A stretch of 44,506 nt of DNA, taken from the NCBI GenBank assembly GCA_964639225.1, contig CAZXCK010000019.1:1-44506 (forward strand), written 5' to 3'. A program made the translations under genes and the position numbers. Under the pieces are notes generated by a model that had not been told where the DNA came from, ran no database searches, and was given only the letters and a program-made list of their open reading frames with translations. Of this stretch, positions 16,142 to 25,708 are shown in pieces; within the stretch, counting starts at the first letter, position 1, and the number at the start of each line of letters is the position of its first letter. This DNA is from CAZXCK01 sp964639225 (GTDB taxonomy: Bacteria > Chloroflexota > Anaerolineae > Aggregatilineales > Phototrophicaceae).

Positions 16142-17926
16142 ATGGACTTCCAAAGGGTGACCGAAATACTGGGCAATGAAGCCTACGGTGTGCTTGCGGG
16201 GGCATCAACCAGTGAGATTGTCGTATATGCCCGCAATTTTGATACCTCCATCGGAGACCTGTTCTTAATCCCTTCGGACCGGGGCGGCGAAAGGGTCTAT
16301 ATATTCCGAATGACCCAGTATGCCAATGTGTTGCGACGGGAAGAAGACATGGACCCTATGGCCAAAAATCTTATCGCCATGGATGACCCATTCTTTGCCG
16401 ATGACTTTGAGCGAGACAAACTGCTGCGCTTGACAGGCAGTCTCCTCGGGTATTCCGAACATATCGATGGCCAATGGGTTTTTCGGGCGCCCAGGAAACT
16501 CCCGGCCCACCTGTCCCGCGTATTTAAGGTCGGTTTTGGGGATGAACAGACGGTTTATAACCAGGAAACTGTGTTGGCCGATCTTCTGTCCGCCCAACTG
16601 CGCGGAGGGGTGGTCATCGGCAATCTGCTGGCTGGCGAAAATGCCCTGCCAAATGTCCCGGTCGGCATCCCGGGAGAGTATTTTGCTCACCATATCGGTA
16701 TTTTCGGCCGAACGGGCACTGGAAAAAGCAACAACCTGATGGTCCTTATCAATGCCATCATGCAAAACAATCTGCGCCTGCTTCAGACCCCCCGCAATGA
16801 ATGGCAAAATAACGATCGCATGATTTCATTATTTGCCATTGACCCTCACGATGAATTTGCCAGGTGGAAACCCGATTCAAACGGTGGCATCACGCGAATC
16901 ATAAACGAATTTCAGCCGAATGAACGCGAACAACTGGTGGGCGACTTCTACTATCTTTCCTGCCGTCCCCAAACAACCCTGGATGCGGACGCTACCCTTT
17001 CGGGATTGGGGCGCACCTGCTATCTCAGTCGCCGGGATATCACACCGGCGGACCTGATCAGTATCATGGAATTTTCCGACATCATGAGCGCCTCGGCCGA
17101 AGCCATAGGCGACGAGCATGGAGAAGAATGGATTTCAGCAATATTAAACGGGTTGGTTGAGCCCGATGAGCGGGTGATTCACAAGGCGTCCCTTGGCGCA
17201 ATTAACCGGCGACTGAGCTTTCTTGCCGGCGGGCGATCAACGCTTGTTCCCAATAATAGAGACTACACGTCACTCCTTGCGGAAATTATTATTGCACTGG
17301 AAACAGGGCGGGTGATGGATGTAGACACGTCCCTGATGACCGAGATTGAGCAGTTTTTGCTGACCACTGTCGTGGCCCGCACCATTTTTGCATTGCGAAA
17401 GGCCCTGAAAAGTTCTGCCACCATGGATGAGTTTTTGGGAGATGCAAACACTCCGGGAGAGCTTGATCGGCATTTGCCCATGCAGGAATCCCTTAAAGAA
17501 AATCTCAGGAGACGCTTGCGCGATGAAGACTCGCCCTACCTGGAAGAGGGGGCTCTCAAACAGATCAACAACCTTCCGGCCGTTAACATCATCATAGAAG
17601 AGGCCCCCAGCATTTTAAATCCGGCTCGGATCCGATTCGGAAGCGTGTTCCGGGATATCAGCCGCCAGGGTCGGAAATTTGGTATCGGACTGACCGTAGT
17701 ATCCCAACAGATCACGGAAATTGACAACGGCATTCTGAGCCAGTTGAACACGGAAATCAGCATGGCACTTGGCAATGAGGATGAGCGCCGGGCGGCCGTT
17801 CAGACGGCCAGCAATGATATTTATCCTTTCAGGCGGGAACTTCAAGTAATGGGCGTTGGACAAGCTATATTGTCAGCAAGTTATAAAAACGTACCACTTC
17901 CGATACAGATAAAAGCTTTTTCTTAG
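16142..17926 (+). CDS. herA: HerA-family DNA translocase, first copy
   Basis: HerA is a hexameric FtsK-like ATPase that pumps DNA to NurA. This 594-residue protein has an N-terminal HAS-barrel-like part (1-150), Walker A GRTGTGKS (K195), Walker B-like NIIIEEAPS (E486-E487, where Asp-Glu is more usual) and the HerA block RQGRKFGIGLTVVSQQ. The arginine-rich C-terminal segment (LGNEDERRAAVQ) fits as well. AAAGGGGG sets the start. It ends 16 nt before the next gene, so nurA, herA and the endonuclease-like gene probably form one unit. Confidence 0.88.
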   Translation: MDFQRVTEILGNEAYGVLAGASTSEIVVYARNFDTSIGDLFLIPSDRGGERVYIFRMTQYANVLRREEDMDPMAKNLIAMDDPFFADDFERDKLLRLTGSLLGYSEHIDGQWVFRAPRKLPAHLSRVFKVGFGDEQTVYNQETVLADLLSAQLRGGVVIGNLLAGENALPNVPVGIPGEYFAHHIGIFGRTGTGKSNNLMVLINAIMQNNLRLLQTPRNEWQNNDRMISLFAIDPHDEFARWKPDSNGGITRIINEFQPNEREQLVGDFYYLSCRPQTTLDADATLSGLGRTCYLSRRDITPADLISIMEFSDIMSASAEAIGDEHGEEWISAILNGLVEPDERVIHKASLGAINRRLSFLAGGRSTLVPNNRDYTSLLAEIIIALETGRVMDVDTSLMTEIEQFLLTTVVARTIFALRKALKSSATMDEFLGDANTPGELDRHLPMQESLKENLRRRLRDEDSPYLEEGALKQINNLPAVNIIIEEAPSILNPARIRFGSVFRDISRQGRKFGIGLTVVSQQITEIDNGILSQLNTEISMALGNEDERRAAVQTASNDIYPFRRELQVMGVGQAILSASYKNVPLPIQIKAFS

Positions 17927-17942
17927 GTGGAAGGAGAATGGA

Positions 17943-19892
17943 TTGTCATTTAAAGCGGATTTTTATGAGGCTCTTGTTTGGCTATCGTTGGAAAGAATTG
18001 ACTTGGGAGAAGTAGTCTATGAACCTAGTCGTTCAGATCATACTTGTCATATAAAATGTAGCAAAGGGAAAGAATGCGATAAAATAAATGAATACGGCGA
18101 TTTAATATATACCATTCCAGATTTTTTAGTCAATTCAAATTGCAAATATTATTTCCATGTTTGTTATTGGGAAAGCAAAGAAACTTCTCATGCAAAATTT
18201 TGGCGGACAATTTCTGAATTATTCGATTTAAAAAGATATGTACCGAATTCAAAGTCAATTTGCGTGGTTTTTGAAACAAGTTATAAAAATGGAAGATTTA
18301 ATTGCAAAGGTTGGTACGAAGACCATTTGCAAGTTTTTAAGGAGTTGTTCGACGGTTGTGTGTTCTTTAATCATGCTGAGTTGGCAAGTGAAGTGGCAAA
18401 AATTGAAGCTGATCTGAAAGGGGTAAGTGGGACACAGAAGATTTATAATACCTTGAAGAAAAAAAACTATTCTTCCTCATTGTTTTCTAATTTTTATCAA
18501 CACATAAAGTCACCAGTTAAATCATCGCGTAAATGGCAAAGAGAGAAAAAAGTAATATGGGAAAATGAACGGAAATTTTGTTTTTATACTCCAAAAGTTA
18601 AGATCAAAACCTTTTCTGCAGCTCCTTTAAGAAATGCAATTTTACAATTAGTTTTAATCTCTTTGCTCGATTATAAAAATCGGGATTTCACTGACTTAAT
18701 TGAAAGTTTGCAAAATAATCGAGCGGGCGTAAATGATGAATCAGAAATAAATTTTATGAAGTTATTGGCACGTTTACCAATCACTTATCGAAAAAAGGAA
18801 TACAGCTTTCTTGTACAAGAAATAGCGGAGGATATGGAATGCAATATTTCATGCCAATTTTCAGAAGTCCTTGAATGGTTTCTGTCGCTATGGGCAACAA
18901 ATGTTCTACCAGCTAACAAGACTATCATTATCAATGCATTAGCAAAAACAAAAAACTGCTTTGCTGTATCCTCGCAAATCATTGAAACCTTATTATCCAT
19001 AGAAACAATTATCAAGGATGGTTCTATTAATCTTGCTGAAAAAGACGCAATCGGGCTTTGGAATGCTTTTCTGGTAGTTCCTAAAAATGCTAAGTACAAT
19101 TTAATTGCAGAACTGGTTATTTCTGCTTGCCAAAAAGGAACCTATCCCCTTGTTAGGGAAATAAACGAACATCTACCTTCAATAAAAGCAACTCGAAACG
19201 ATATTCGATCATTGTACAGTAATCGTATCGCAAAAAACAATTCTAAAAGACAAAAACAAATTTTTTTGGCATTGGTTAAATTAATACCACAATCAATCAA
19301 TTTTAACGAAATTGCAAATGCTTATCTGTTAAGAAAATGTAAACGAATTGTGGGTCCTCAATCAGCAATTAACCCTATTGAGATATTGATATATGAAAAG
19401 CTTTTATCATATGAATTTAATAAGAAGGTAATATTGAACAATTCAGCAATTGAAATTCAAACATTAGCCAATGATATTTCTTCTGGGCAGCAGGCTGGGA
19501 CGTGGCGTGTAGCAACATCTTTTGAAAAAAATGGTAATGTTATACCGTTGTTTTATTCAGCGATGAAAGATCCTGGAGACTGCGCACATAAAACACGCGA
19601 ATTTTCAGGGCATTTATATCTTGCAAGGTATCGGCATAATGCTAAAGGCATAAGAAGGTCTAATATCACTAAAGGACTTGCCATACTAGAAGGCGCATAC
19701 AACAAAGAAGATAGAAGGCAATTTTATCTTTCGGGTTATGAGGTATGTAATTTGAGCACGCTGACTCAAGCACTATACAGGTTGGGTTTGATTAAGCAGT
19801 CAACAAATGCAAAATCGGTAATGGAAATTGATGAGGTTGAAATTCCCATGGCAGCTGAACCCGATAATTCTTTAAAAATTAACAAAAAGTAA
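17943..19892 (+). CDS. PD-(D/E)XK endonuclease-like protein with intact motif
   Basis: I do not recognise a named family. The 649-residue protein carries an N-terminal nuclease-like motif: D60 (IPDF), then E77-x-K79 (CYWESK), followed by SHAKFWRTISELFDLK. The middle and C-terminal parts (about 180-640) are helical with no familiar domain. It starts with TTG: AAGGAGA lies 6 nt upstream, and the nearby ATG at 17938 is in another frame. Its base composition is visibly more A+T-rich than herA before it, a sign of separate origin. It shares the SHxKFWR block with the gene at 20023. It may be the nuclease of a restriction module. Confidence 0.6.
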   Translation: MSFKADFYEALVWLSLERIDLGEVVYEPSRSDHTCHIKCSKGKECDKINEYGDLIYTIPDFLVNSNCKYYFHVCYWESKETSHAKFWRTISELFDLKRYVPNSKSICVVFETSYKNGRFNCKGWYEDHLQVFKELFDGCVFFNHAELASEVAKIEADLKGVSGTQKIYNTLKKKNYSSSLFSNFYQHIKSPVKSSRKWQREKKVIWENERKFCFYTPKVKIKTFSAAPLRNAILQLVLISLLDYKNRDFTDLIESLQNNRAGVNDESEINFMKLLARLPITYRKKEYSFLVQEIAEDMECNISCQFSEVLEWFLSLWATNVLPANKTIIINALAKTKNCFAVSSQIIETLLSIETIIKDGSINLAEKDAIGLWNAFLVVPKNAKYNLIAELVISACQKGTYPLVREINEHLPSIKATRNDIRSLYSNRIAKNNSKRQKQIFLALVKLIPQSINFNEIANAYLLRKCKRIVGPQSAINPIEILIYEKLLSYEFNKKVILNNSAIEIQTLANDISSGQQAGTWRVATSFEKNGNVIPLFYSAMKDPGDCAHKTREFSGHLYLARYRHNAKGIRRSNITKGLAILEGAYNKEDRRQFYLSGYEVCNLSTLTQALYRLGLIKQSTNAKSVMEIDEVEIPMAAEPDNSLKINKK

Positions 19893-20022
19893 AGAATAAG
19901 GGTGCCACGAAAACCAATTTGAAGGTCGAACCCGTCCTGATTTTGAAAGTACTTTATCAGATTATAAGACAGGGTTATCCGAAAACCTCTTTAGCGAAAC
20001 ACCGCAAGCATAAAGGTAAATA
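19893..20022 (+). other. Gap holding a possible C-terminal coding remnant
   Basis: An open stretch without a start codon reads ENQFEGRTRPDFESTLSDY and runs to the stop at about 20014. It looks coding-like and may be the tail of a lost gene. The A+T-rich surroundings show no clear terminator. The next gene's ribosome site (AAGG) lies at the end. Confidence 0.25.
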
Positions 20023-21879
20023 ATGGCAGGAGAAGTTCTTGGCAGAACATACGAAGCCATGGTGAGGCTGGTTCTGAGAAAAATTGGTATACCGGATAAC
20101 CAGATTTTTTGGGATCAACAGCCGGAATGGATGAGCATAAAAGCTGATTTTGTGATTGGTAAGGAGATAGAAAAACCAAGAACTGTTATCCTGTGCGCTC
20201 ATAGTACCAGCAGCTCCGACTCTCATAAAAAATTTTGGCGTAATTTGGAAGAATTGTTTGAAACCAAAGCTGTCTTACCACAATCACTTAACACCTATAA
20301 CGTCCTATTTAACAGGAGTTATAAACAGGCTTTGCTCACAATAATGGATGCCGTTTTCGACGGGCAATTAATAATACCTGATCGGCCCTACGGAAAGGTA
20401 TTGCTTGAAAAAGGTATAGGCTATTCAAAGGGAGCCTTTAAAGAGATTGGTGCTGAAAATATGTTGGCAGCACTGGAAAAGGCATGCGACACCGAATCCA
20501 TGGACTATGATAAAGATCTTGCCAAATCTTTAGATGCCTTCTCAAAAGAATTAAAAAAAGTTTTGAAACAAACTTCATCCAAGTTCAAGGTGCTATGGTC
20601 AGTAATCCGCGAACACTACCTGCGTGATGTCGATGTTAAAAAAGCACAGCCAACCTATGTGAAGCGGGGGATCGGTAAACTTACCCTGTTTACACCTGAT
20701 GAACGAAAGGCAATCTACGAGCACATTGCAACAGGCAATGAACTGACTGAAATACCGTCATTTGCATCTTACCTGGATTATTTTAATGATACCATATCCG
20801 GATTTGTTCTGGCGGATAGGGAAATTTTAGATGCAGTTGCTTATCTGAACCCCAAACAGATTGAAGCAGTAATTGCAGAATCTCCTCTTGATCGGATGGA
20901 TCTTTTTATTCAACCGGTCAGACATATCGTAAACCTTAAACTTTTTCATTCGTTTATTGTTGATCATTATGATGAATTGACCACACAGAAAGGGATGCTG
21001 AAATATCTGGAACAATGCTTCAATGACCCTATGAGTTTGCTTCCTGAATCCAAGGTTTCCGGTGAAATAGATAAGGTATGGCTTGTGGAATCTCTTTTTT
21101 CTTTATTCAAAGCTTTAGAAAATAAGCAGCAAGGATATGGTTATTCAAAATTGGAACAGTGCATGGAAATAGATGATCCAGGCTCAATTCGATTTTGGGG
21201 ACCTTCATTTGCTGCTCGTCAAAAGAAACCTATGGCTGATGAATTTAAAGAATTGTCAAGATGTCTTTCAGAAAAATTAAAAAAGTATAATGAAGAAAAA
21301 ATATCCGATTTTCTTAATCTATCTATTTCAATGGAGCTCAATACAAACATTGAGGCAAAATTGCTGCCCTATCGCTCTTTTGACCCCATTGGATGCCTGA
21401 TAATAGACGCTTTTGAAAAAGCCGGCATACGCTATGAAATTATAAAGAGCCATTCATCTGTTCTGTCTGAGTTTGCAGAGGTTAACGCTGCGACTACAAA
21501 AGTTCTTATAACAAATCAGAATCCACCAACTCTTGTTAAGTGGCAATCGGCCTACGATAAAGGAAAAGGGCATAAGCGAAAAGAACTCGCGGCAAGAGGC
21601 ACATCCTTAAAATTCCGTTGGGAGCAGGAAAACCGTAAATTTTATGTCAGGCCCTATGGCGCATTCGTTCTTGTATTGGATGGCACTTGGGACAATGATG
21701 ATTTGTTCGTCCTACAGCGCGCAGGTTGGGATTACATGTTCTATCCGCACGAAATGGATCAATTGGTTCAATTGATTCAATCGTTTGAAAAATCAGGGCC
21801 AGAAAAAGAATTGATAGTGCCGGATGAGCCATTGCCATTGGCAGCAGAGGAGGATAAACCGATCCGGCTGAAAAAATAA
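20023..21879 (+). CDS. Paralogue of the endonuclease-like protein, catalytic motif lost
   Basis: This 618-residue protein shares the N-terminal layout of its neighbour: KADF (D42), then SHKKFWRNLEELFETK, then NRSYKQAL. Aligning the SHxKFWR blocks places T62 and S64 where the neighbour has catalytic E77 and K79, so the nuclease site looks inactive. The C-terminal part (FVLVLDGTWDNDDLFVLQRA, then GWDYMFYPHEMDQL) looks like a conserved domain I cannot name. A heteromer with one active and one recognition or scaffold subunit is a reasonable guess. It has a weak AAGG ribosome site and lies 130 bp after its partner. Confidence 0.55.
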   Translation: MAGEVLGRTYEAMVRLVLRKIGIPDNQIFWDQQPEWMSIKADFVIGKEIEKPRTVILCAHSTSSSDSHKKFWRNLEELFETKAVLPQSLNTYNVLFNRSYKQALLTIMDAVFDGQLIIPDRPYGKVLLEKGIGYSKGAFKEIGAENMLAALEKACDTESMDYDKDLAKSLDAFSKELKKVLKQTSSKFKVLWSVIREHYLRDVDVKKAQPTYVKRGIGKLTLFTPDERKAIYEHIATGNELTEIPSFASYLDYFNDTISGFVLADREILDAVAYLNPKQIEAVIAESPLDRMDLFIQPVRHIVNLKLFHSFIVDHYDELTTQKGMLKYLEQCFNDPMSLLPESKVSGEIDKVWLVESLFSLFKALENKQQGYGYSKLEQCMEIDDPGSIRFWGPSFAARQKKPMADEFKELSRCLSEKLKKYNEEKISDFLNLSISMELNTNIEAKLLPYRSFDPIGCLIIDAFEKAGIRYEIIKSHSSVLSEFAEVNAATTKVLITNQNPPTLVKWQSAYDKGKGHKRKELAARGTSLKFRWEQENRKFYVRPYGAFVLVLDGTWDNDDLFVLQRAGWDYMFYPHEMDQLVQLIQSFEKSGPEKELIVPDEPLPLAAEEDKPIRLKK

Positions 21880-22028
21880 AGCCAAGTAAAAAAACTATTA
21901 AGTGAAAGATATTCTCTTTCGATCGGCTTGAATTTGACCCCCAAAAAAAGGGCTTTCAGGGCTCCGGCAGATCCTGAAATGGATTTTTCTCCAAAGTTGG
22001 CAATCTTTTAAGGACGGTTATAAGGTTT
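21880..22028. other. Intergenic region with a hairpin
   Basis: TTTCAGG (21954-21960) pairs with CCTGAAA (21973-21979). The stem is short and followed only by a loose T-rich stretch, so it is not a clear terminator. No gene is visible. Confidence 0.3.
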
Positions 22029-23864
22029 ATGTCCACTATTTCCGATATATTCCATGCCTATCGCAATGCCCTGACTCAATCGCGCAGCAATTACGAAGAA
22101 TTATACACTGAACGGGCTCGAAATAGCGCCTGTTTTTATGAAGACTTTTTCCATCGCCTAACCATTCCCTACCGGGATATTTTCAATGACCCCAATCAGC
22201 GGCGAAATATTACCCGCCAGATGATCCGGTTTTTTGAACAGGACACTCTGGATTTTGTGGCAATTGACGGGACCTGCATAAAAAAAGTGTTTGCTGATTT
22301 TATCACGTTTTACGGCGGCGCTTACGGTGCCAAGGGGCAACTCATCCTTTCCGAGGACCCACCAAAAATCCGTTACAAAAAATGGTCCCTGAAAAAAGAC
22401 GTATCAATGGTGGCGTGGGTGCCGGTTCCTTTTGCCCAACTATCCGACGTGACCGAAAGCCGGCAAAGCGAGGATTTCGCTATCAGCGAACAGGAAAAAG
22501 TCAATCTGTCAAATATCCATACTTTGGTCATGCAGCTGGCGGAGGTATTCTTAGCCTACAATTCTGCTGCTTCTTCAGAAACGGACCACCCAAGAATCAT
22601 TCTGATGGATATGTCCCCATCTTCTCTTTTGGCATCCGTAGCGGTACCGGTAAAAAGCGTGGGTCTCGTGGGCTATCCCTTTGACCGTCGGCAACTCGAT
22701 CTGGCCGATATTGTGATTGCATCGGCCCATCCTTTTAACAAAGCCCTTGGGGTGCCAACGGCAAAAAAATTCAGCAGGCATCGCGCAGTCGTTGCCGCGC
22801 TTGCAGCCATGGGCGATAAGTCTGTGACCGAAAGTGAACTGGCAAAACAAATCGGCATCACCCAGCAGGATTTGCGCAATGAAATCAACATCCTTGAAAA
22901 ATACGGGGTCGTCCATGGAAAAACCATTTTGACCGAGGGAATTCAACCGGCAATCGATTTGAACGCATCCTGGAAGTTTACCGTTTCCCTGTTTCAGAAT
23001 ATCTGCACGCAACTATTTATCAAAAAGGATTCAACCGCGCTACAGTATGCGGCCCCGGATGAATACGGCGTCAACCGGCGCCGCTGGATGGCCCCGGAAG
23101 ATTTGAAATTTCTCATCGGGGTTGGCATGCGCGCCCTGATTGAGCAATGCTGGGAGAAAAAAGTTGCCTTATACGGTGTCATCAAGGACTCGGAAAGTAG
23201 GTATCTGACGCGAAACTACCTGGGCGTAGCCCAGCAGACGGGTTTTTATCCAGAACTCTCCTCACTGCAAGTGCCCCCGCTTCCTTGGACAGACCGTATT
23301 TTTCTTGAAAGCATCCCGCTTGCAGATGAACAAATTCAGTCGCCATGGGCAACAATTGAATTTGATTCCGCTTTTATGACGCTTCACAAAGAAAAAGATG
23401 AAAACGGGGTTGCAACGGTTGCCGGTGTTATGGGGCGAATCGTCAATCAGGAGCGCGTATTTTTACGCTCACTGGCACAATTCTTCCTGAACAGGGACAA
23501 GGCAACACCGATGATGGGGCATATCGTTTTTCTGGACCGGCTTGCATTCCCCGGTTGGGATGACCTTGAAGAGGATCAGCAAAACATTGAAACCGATGTT
23601 CTGGGGCGCATCCTTCCCATTACATACCGAGATCGGGATAAAACAAATACCGGTCAGTTGATCATGATGTACCTGCTAAGCATACTGACGAAAAATCATT
23701 TTCCAGAGGTCATGGGTTATCCGGACCCGCTGCACAAAGCAGACTGGGGTGCTAAAACAATCGGCCGGAGGGTTTCGTCTGCAATTGATTCCAGTGCTAT
23801 TTCTTTTCGCGCCAAACCGATCAGTAAAACATTTCGGATGATCAGGGATTCTTTCAGGAGGTAA
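22029..23864 (+). CDS. NurA-like nuclease with internal winged helix, second copy
   Basis: This 611-residue protein is longer than usual NurA. The first acid is D80 (FVAIDGTCIKK), a second candidate is in RIILMDMSPSSLLA near 200, a Lys motif is in YGVIKDSESRYL near 385, and the C-terminal GYPDPLHKADWGAKT matches the NurA GYPxPL signature. Between these, residues about 255-305 (KSVTESELAKQIGITQQDLR, then INILEKYGVV) look like a winged helix-turn-helix, an unusual insertion. It is only weakly similar to the first NurA, so it is not a recent duplicate. Its stop is 3 nt before the second herA start. Confidence 0.65.
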   Translation: MSTISDIFHAYRNALTQSRSNYEELYTERARNSACFYEDFFHRLTIPYRDIFNDPNQRRNITRQMIRFFEQDTLDFVAIDGTCIKKVFADFITFYGGAYGAKGQLILSEDPPKIRYKKWSLKKDVSMVAWVPVPFAQLSDVTESRQSEDFAISEQEKVNLSNIHTLVMQLAEVFLAYNSAASSETDHPRIILMDMSPSSLLASVAVPVKSVGLVGYPFDRRQLDLADIVIASAHPFNKALGVPTAKKFSRHRAVVAALAAMGDKSVTESELAKQIGITQQDLRNEINILEKYGVVHGKTILTEGIQPAIDLNASWKFTVSLFQNICTQLFIKKDSTALQYAAPDEYGVNRRRWMAPEDLKFLIGVGMRALIEQCWEKKVALYGVIKDSESRYLTRNYLGVAQQTGFYPELSSLQVPPLPWTDRIFLESIPLADEQIQSPWATIEFDSAFMTLHKEKDENGVATVAGVMGRIVNQERVFLRSLAQFFLNRDKATPMMGHIVFLDRLAFPGWDDLEEDQQNIETDVLGRILPITYRDRDKTNTGQLIMMYLLSILTKNHFPEVMGYPDPLHKADWGAKTIGRRVSSAIDSSAISFRAKPISKTFRMIRDSFRR

Positions 23865-23867
23865 TGA

Positions 23868-25685
23868 ATGTTCATCAATGACAGAGAAATGGTCGGGACG
23901 CTTATGAAGCTGAATGAGGATCCCCAGTCCCGGTTCACCTTTGAGATATGGTTTAACTATACAAAAAAAGGCATGAACGAGATTCGTGAAGGTACACTGT
24001 TGGCCGTCCCGAATTTCGCGTCGAATGAAAAGACCATGCGGCAAAGCATTCTCGAGATTACCACCATTCTTCCTATGCACTACGCCCTGGGATCCGATAC
24101 CATGGGATACCCTGGTTTTGTGGTCGAAGCGGCTCAGAATGCGGCCATGGACTGGGAAAGCCAGGAATTTGAATCCACAGAGGATACCACCAAAATAAAA
24201 GTATCTGCCATTCCGACAAATCTCGAAATTATCGAGGAAATGTCCAAGCTGCCTCAAATTGGAGCAGAATCAAACATACCCATGGTGGGATCGCAGGCAC
24301 GCCTTCTGGATAAAGAAACAACAGAAATTATTGCCAACTACGGCATCCAAAAGGAATATGAGAATACAACTTCTCCGGGCACCATGATCCGGGATAAGGA
24401 TGTGGAAATTTTGCTGCGGATTGAAGATCTATTAAAAACGCATTTCGGCATTTTCGGGTTTACAGGTCAGGGAAAATCCAACTTGATGTCAACATTGATT
24501 TCACGGATTCTTGCCGATACCCGGGAACCTGTCAAGGTGGTCCTTTTTGACCTGATGGGCGAGTATACAGCGCTTCTGATCGATCAACTCCTGCGGGAGG
24601 ATATGGATACATATGTCGTCTGCCTGGGCGAGAAAAGTTTGCCTGGGCCTGTTTTTTCTTATGTTAACAAGGAACTGGATCCAAACGAGGCCAACCTGGG
24701 CCAAGCCACGGAATCCCTCCGGCGATTTACTTTGCTGCCCAAAGCCTTGCTGCCGGTGCAGGAAAACATGACGCAAGCGCTGCGGCAATTGCTGAAAAAG
24801 GATTTATTCCGTGTCTTTTTGGCAGAAGAAAATATGACCGTATTTGACGTGTTTTACAACCGGGACAATCCCAAATCCCTCCAGGCAGCATATTCTCGAC
24901 TGGGTCCAGAAAAAAAACAAAGGTGTAAAAATGTAGTAAGAGAATCACTGCCGCCAGGCATCGCAGCAAAAATGAATGAAACGATCGTGAGCAACGAGCT
25001 GGCAAAGGCGGTTCTGTCCAATTTGGATAAAAAACTAAAAGATGAAAGTGATATTGAACAACGCTTTGATGGGGTAAAAGAACAATTGCGGCTAATTGAA
25101 AAGCAGACGGCCAAGCCCTTGAAATGCGGAATCACTCTCCCCCAGTTGGACCGTATGATCAATGACAAAAGCAAATCAAGCCTTGTTATAATTACCACCC
25201 ATAATCCTGATGATCTCAGAGAATTTGCTCATACCCTTGGCGAGGAACTATACGAATCCCGACGGAAAAGCGGTGAAATTGAACCCTTGGTATCCTTTGT
25301 TTTTGATGAGGCCGACGAGTTTATTCCACAATCGCCATCGGGCAGTTACGCCAAGTCAATTGAAATAGTCCATACTCTGGCACGCCGGGGTAGAAAGTTC
25401 GGGTTGGGAATTGGTATAGCGACACAGCGCATCGTCTATCTGGACACATCAATTATGGCCCAGCCTCATACCTATTTTATCAGCAAATTGCCGCGGAAAA
25501 GTGACAGGGACAGGCTCGCCGAAGCTTTTGGCATTTCAGAGGAAATGTTTCGGCAAACATTCAAGTTCAAAAAAGGCAATTGGTTGCTTGTGAGCCATGA
25601 CGCCACCGGACTTGAAGCCGTGCCCTTGCCCATTTTAACCAATGATGCAAATAAGCGGATACAAGAATTTCTTGAAAAATTTTAG
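23868..25685 (+). CDS. HerA-family DNA translocase, second copy
   Basis: This 605-residue protein has Walker A GFTGQGKS (K203), Walker B VFDEADEF (D480) and the HerA block LARRGRKFGLGIGIATQR. The sensor region PHTYFISKLPRKSDRDRL also fits the family. A helical, charged insert (about 330-420) separates the ATPase halves. GGAGG lies inside the end of the preceding nurA-like gene, and the two are surely co-expressed. Its Walker B (DEAD) is canonical, unlike the IEEA of the first HerA, so the two motors probably have different partners: each nurA is paired with its own herA. Confidence 0.85.
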   Translation: MFINDREMVGTLMKLNEDPQSRFTFEIWFNYTKKGMNEIREGTLLAVPNFASNEKTMRQSILEITTILPMHYALGSDTMGYPGFVVEAAQNAAMDWESQEFESTEDTTKIKVSAIPTNLEIIEEMSKLPQIGAESNIPMVGSQARLLDKETTEIIANYGIQKEYENTTSPGTMIRDKDVEILLRIEDLLKTHFGIFGFTGQGKSNLMSTLISRILADTREPVKVVLFDLMGEYTALLIDQLLREDMDTYVVCLGEKSLPGPVFSYVNKELDPNEANLGQATESLRRFTLLPKALLPVQENMTQALRQLLKKDLFRVFLAEENMTVFDVFYNRDNPKSLQAAYSRLGPEKKQRCKNVVRESLPPGIAAKMNETIVSNELAKAVLSNLDKKLKDESDIEQRFDGVKEQLRLIEKQTAKPLKCGITLPQLDRMINDKSKSSLVIITTHNPDDLREFAHTLGEELYESRRKSGEIEPLVSFVFDEADEFIPQSPSGSYAKSIEIVHTLARRGRKFGLGIGIATQRIVYLDTSIMAQPHTYFISKLPRKSDRDRLAEAFGISEEMFRQTFKFKKGNWLLVSHDATGLEAVPLPILTNDANKRIQEFLEKF

Positions 25686-25708
25686 CCCTTGCGCAGAGGT
25701 TGAATTTT

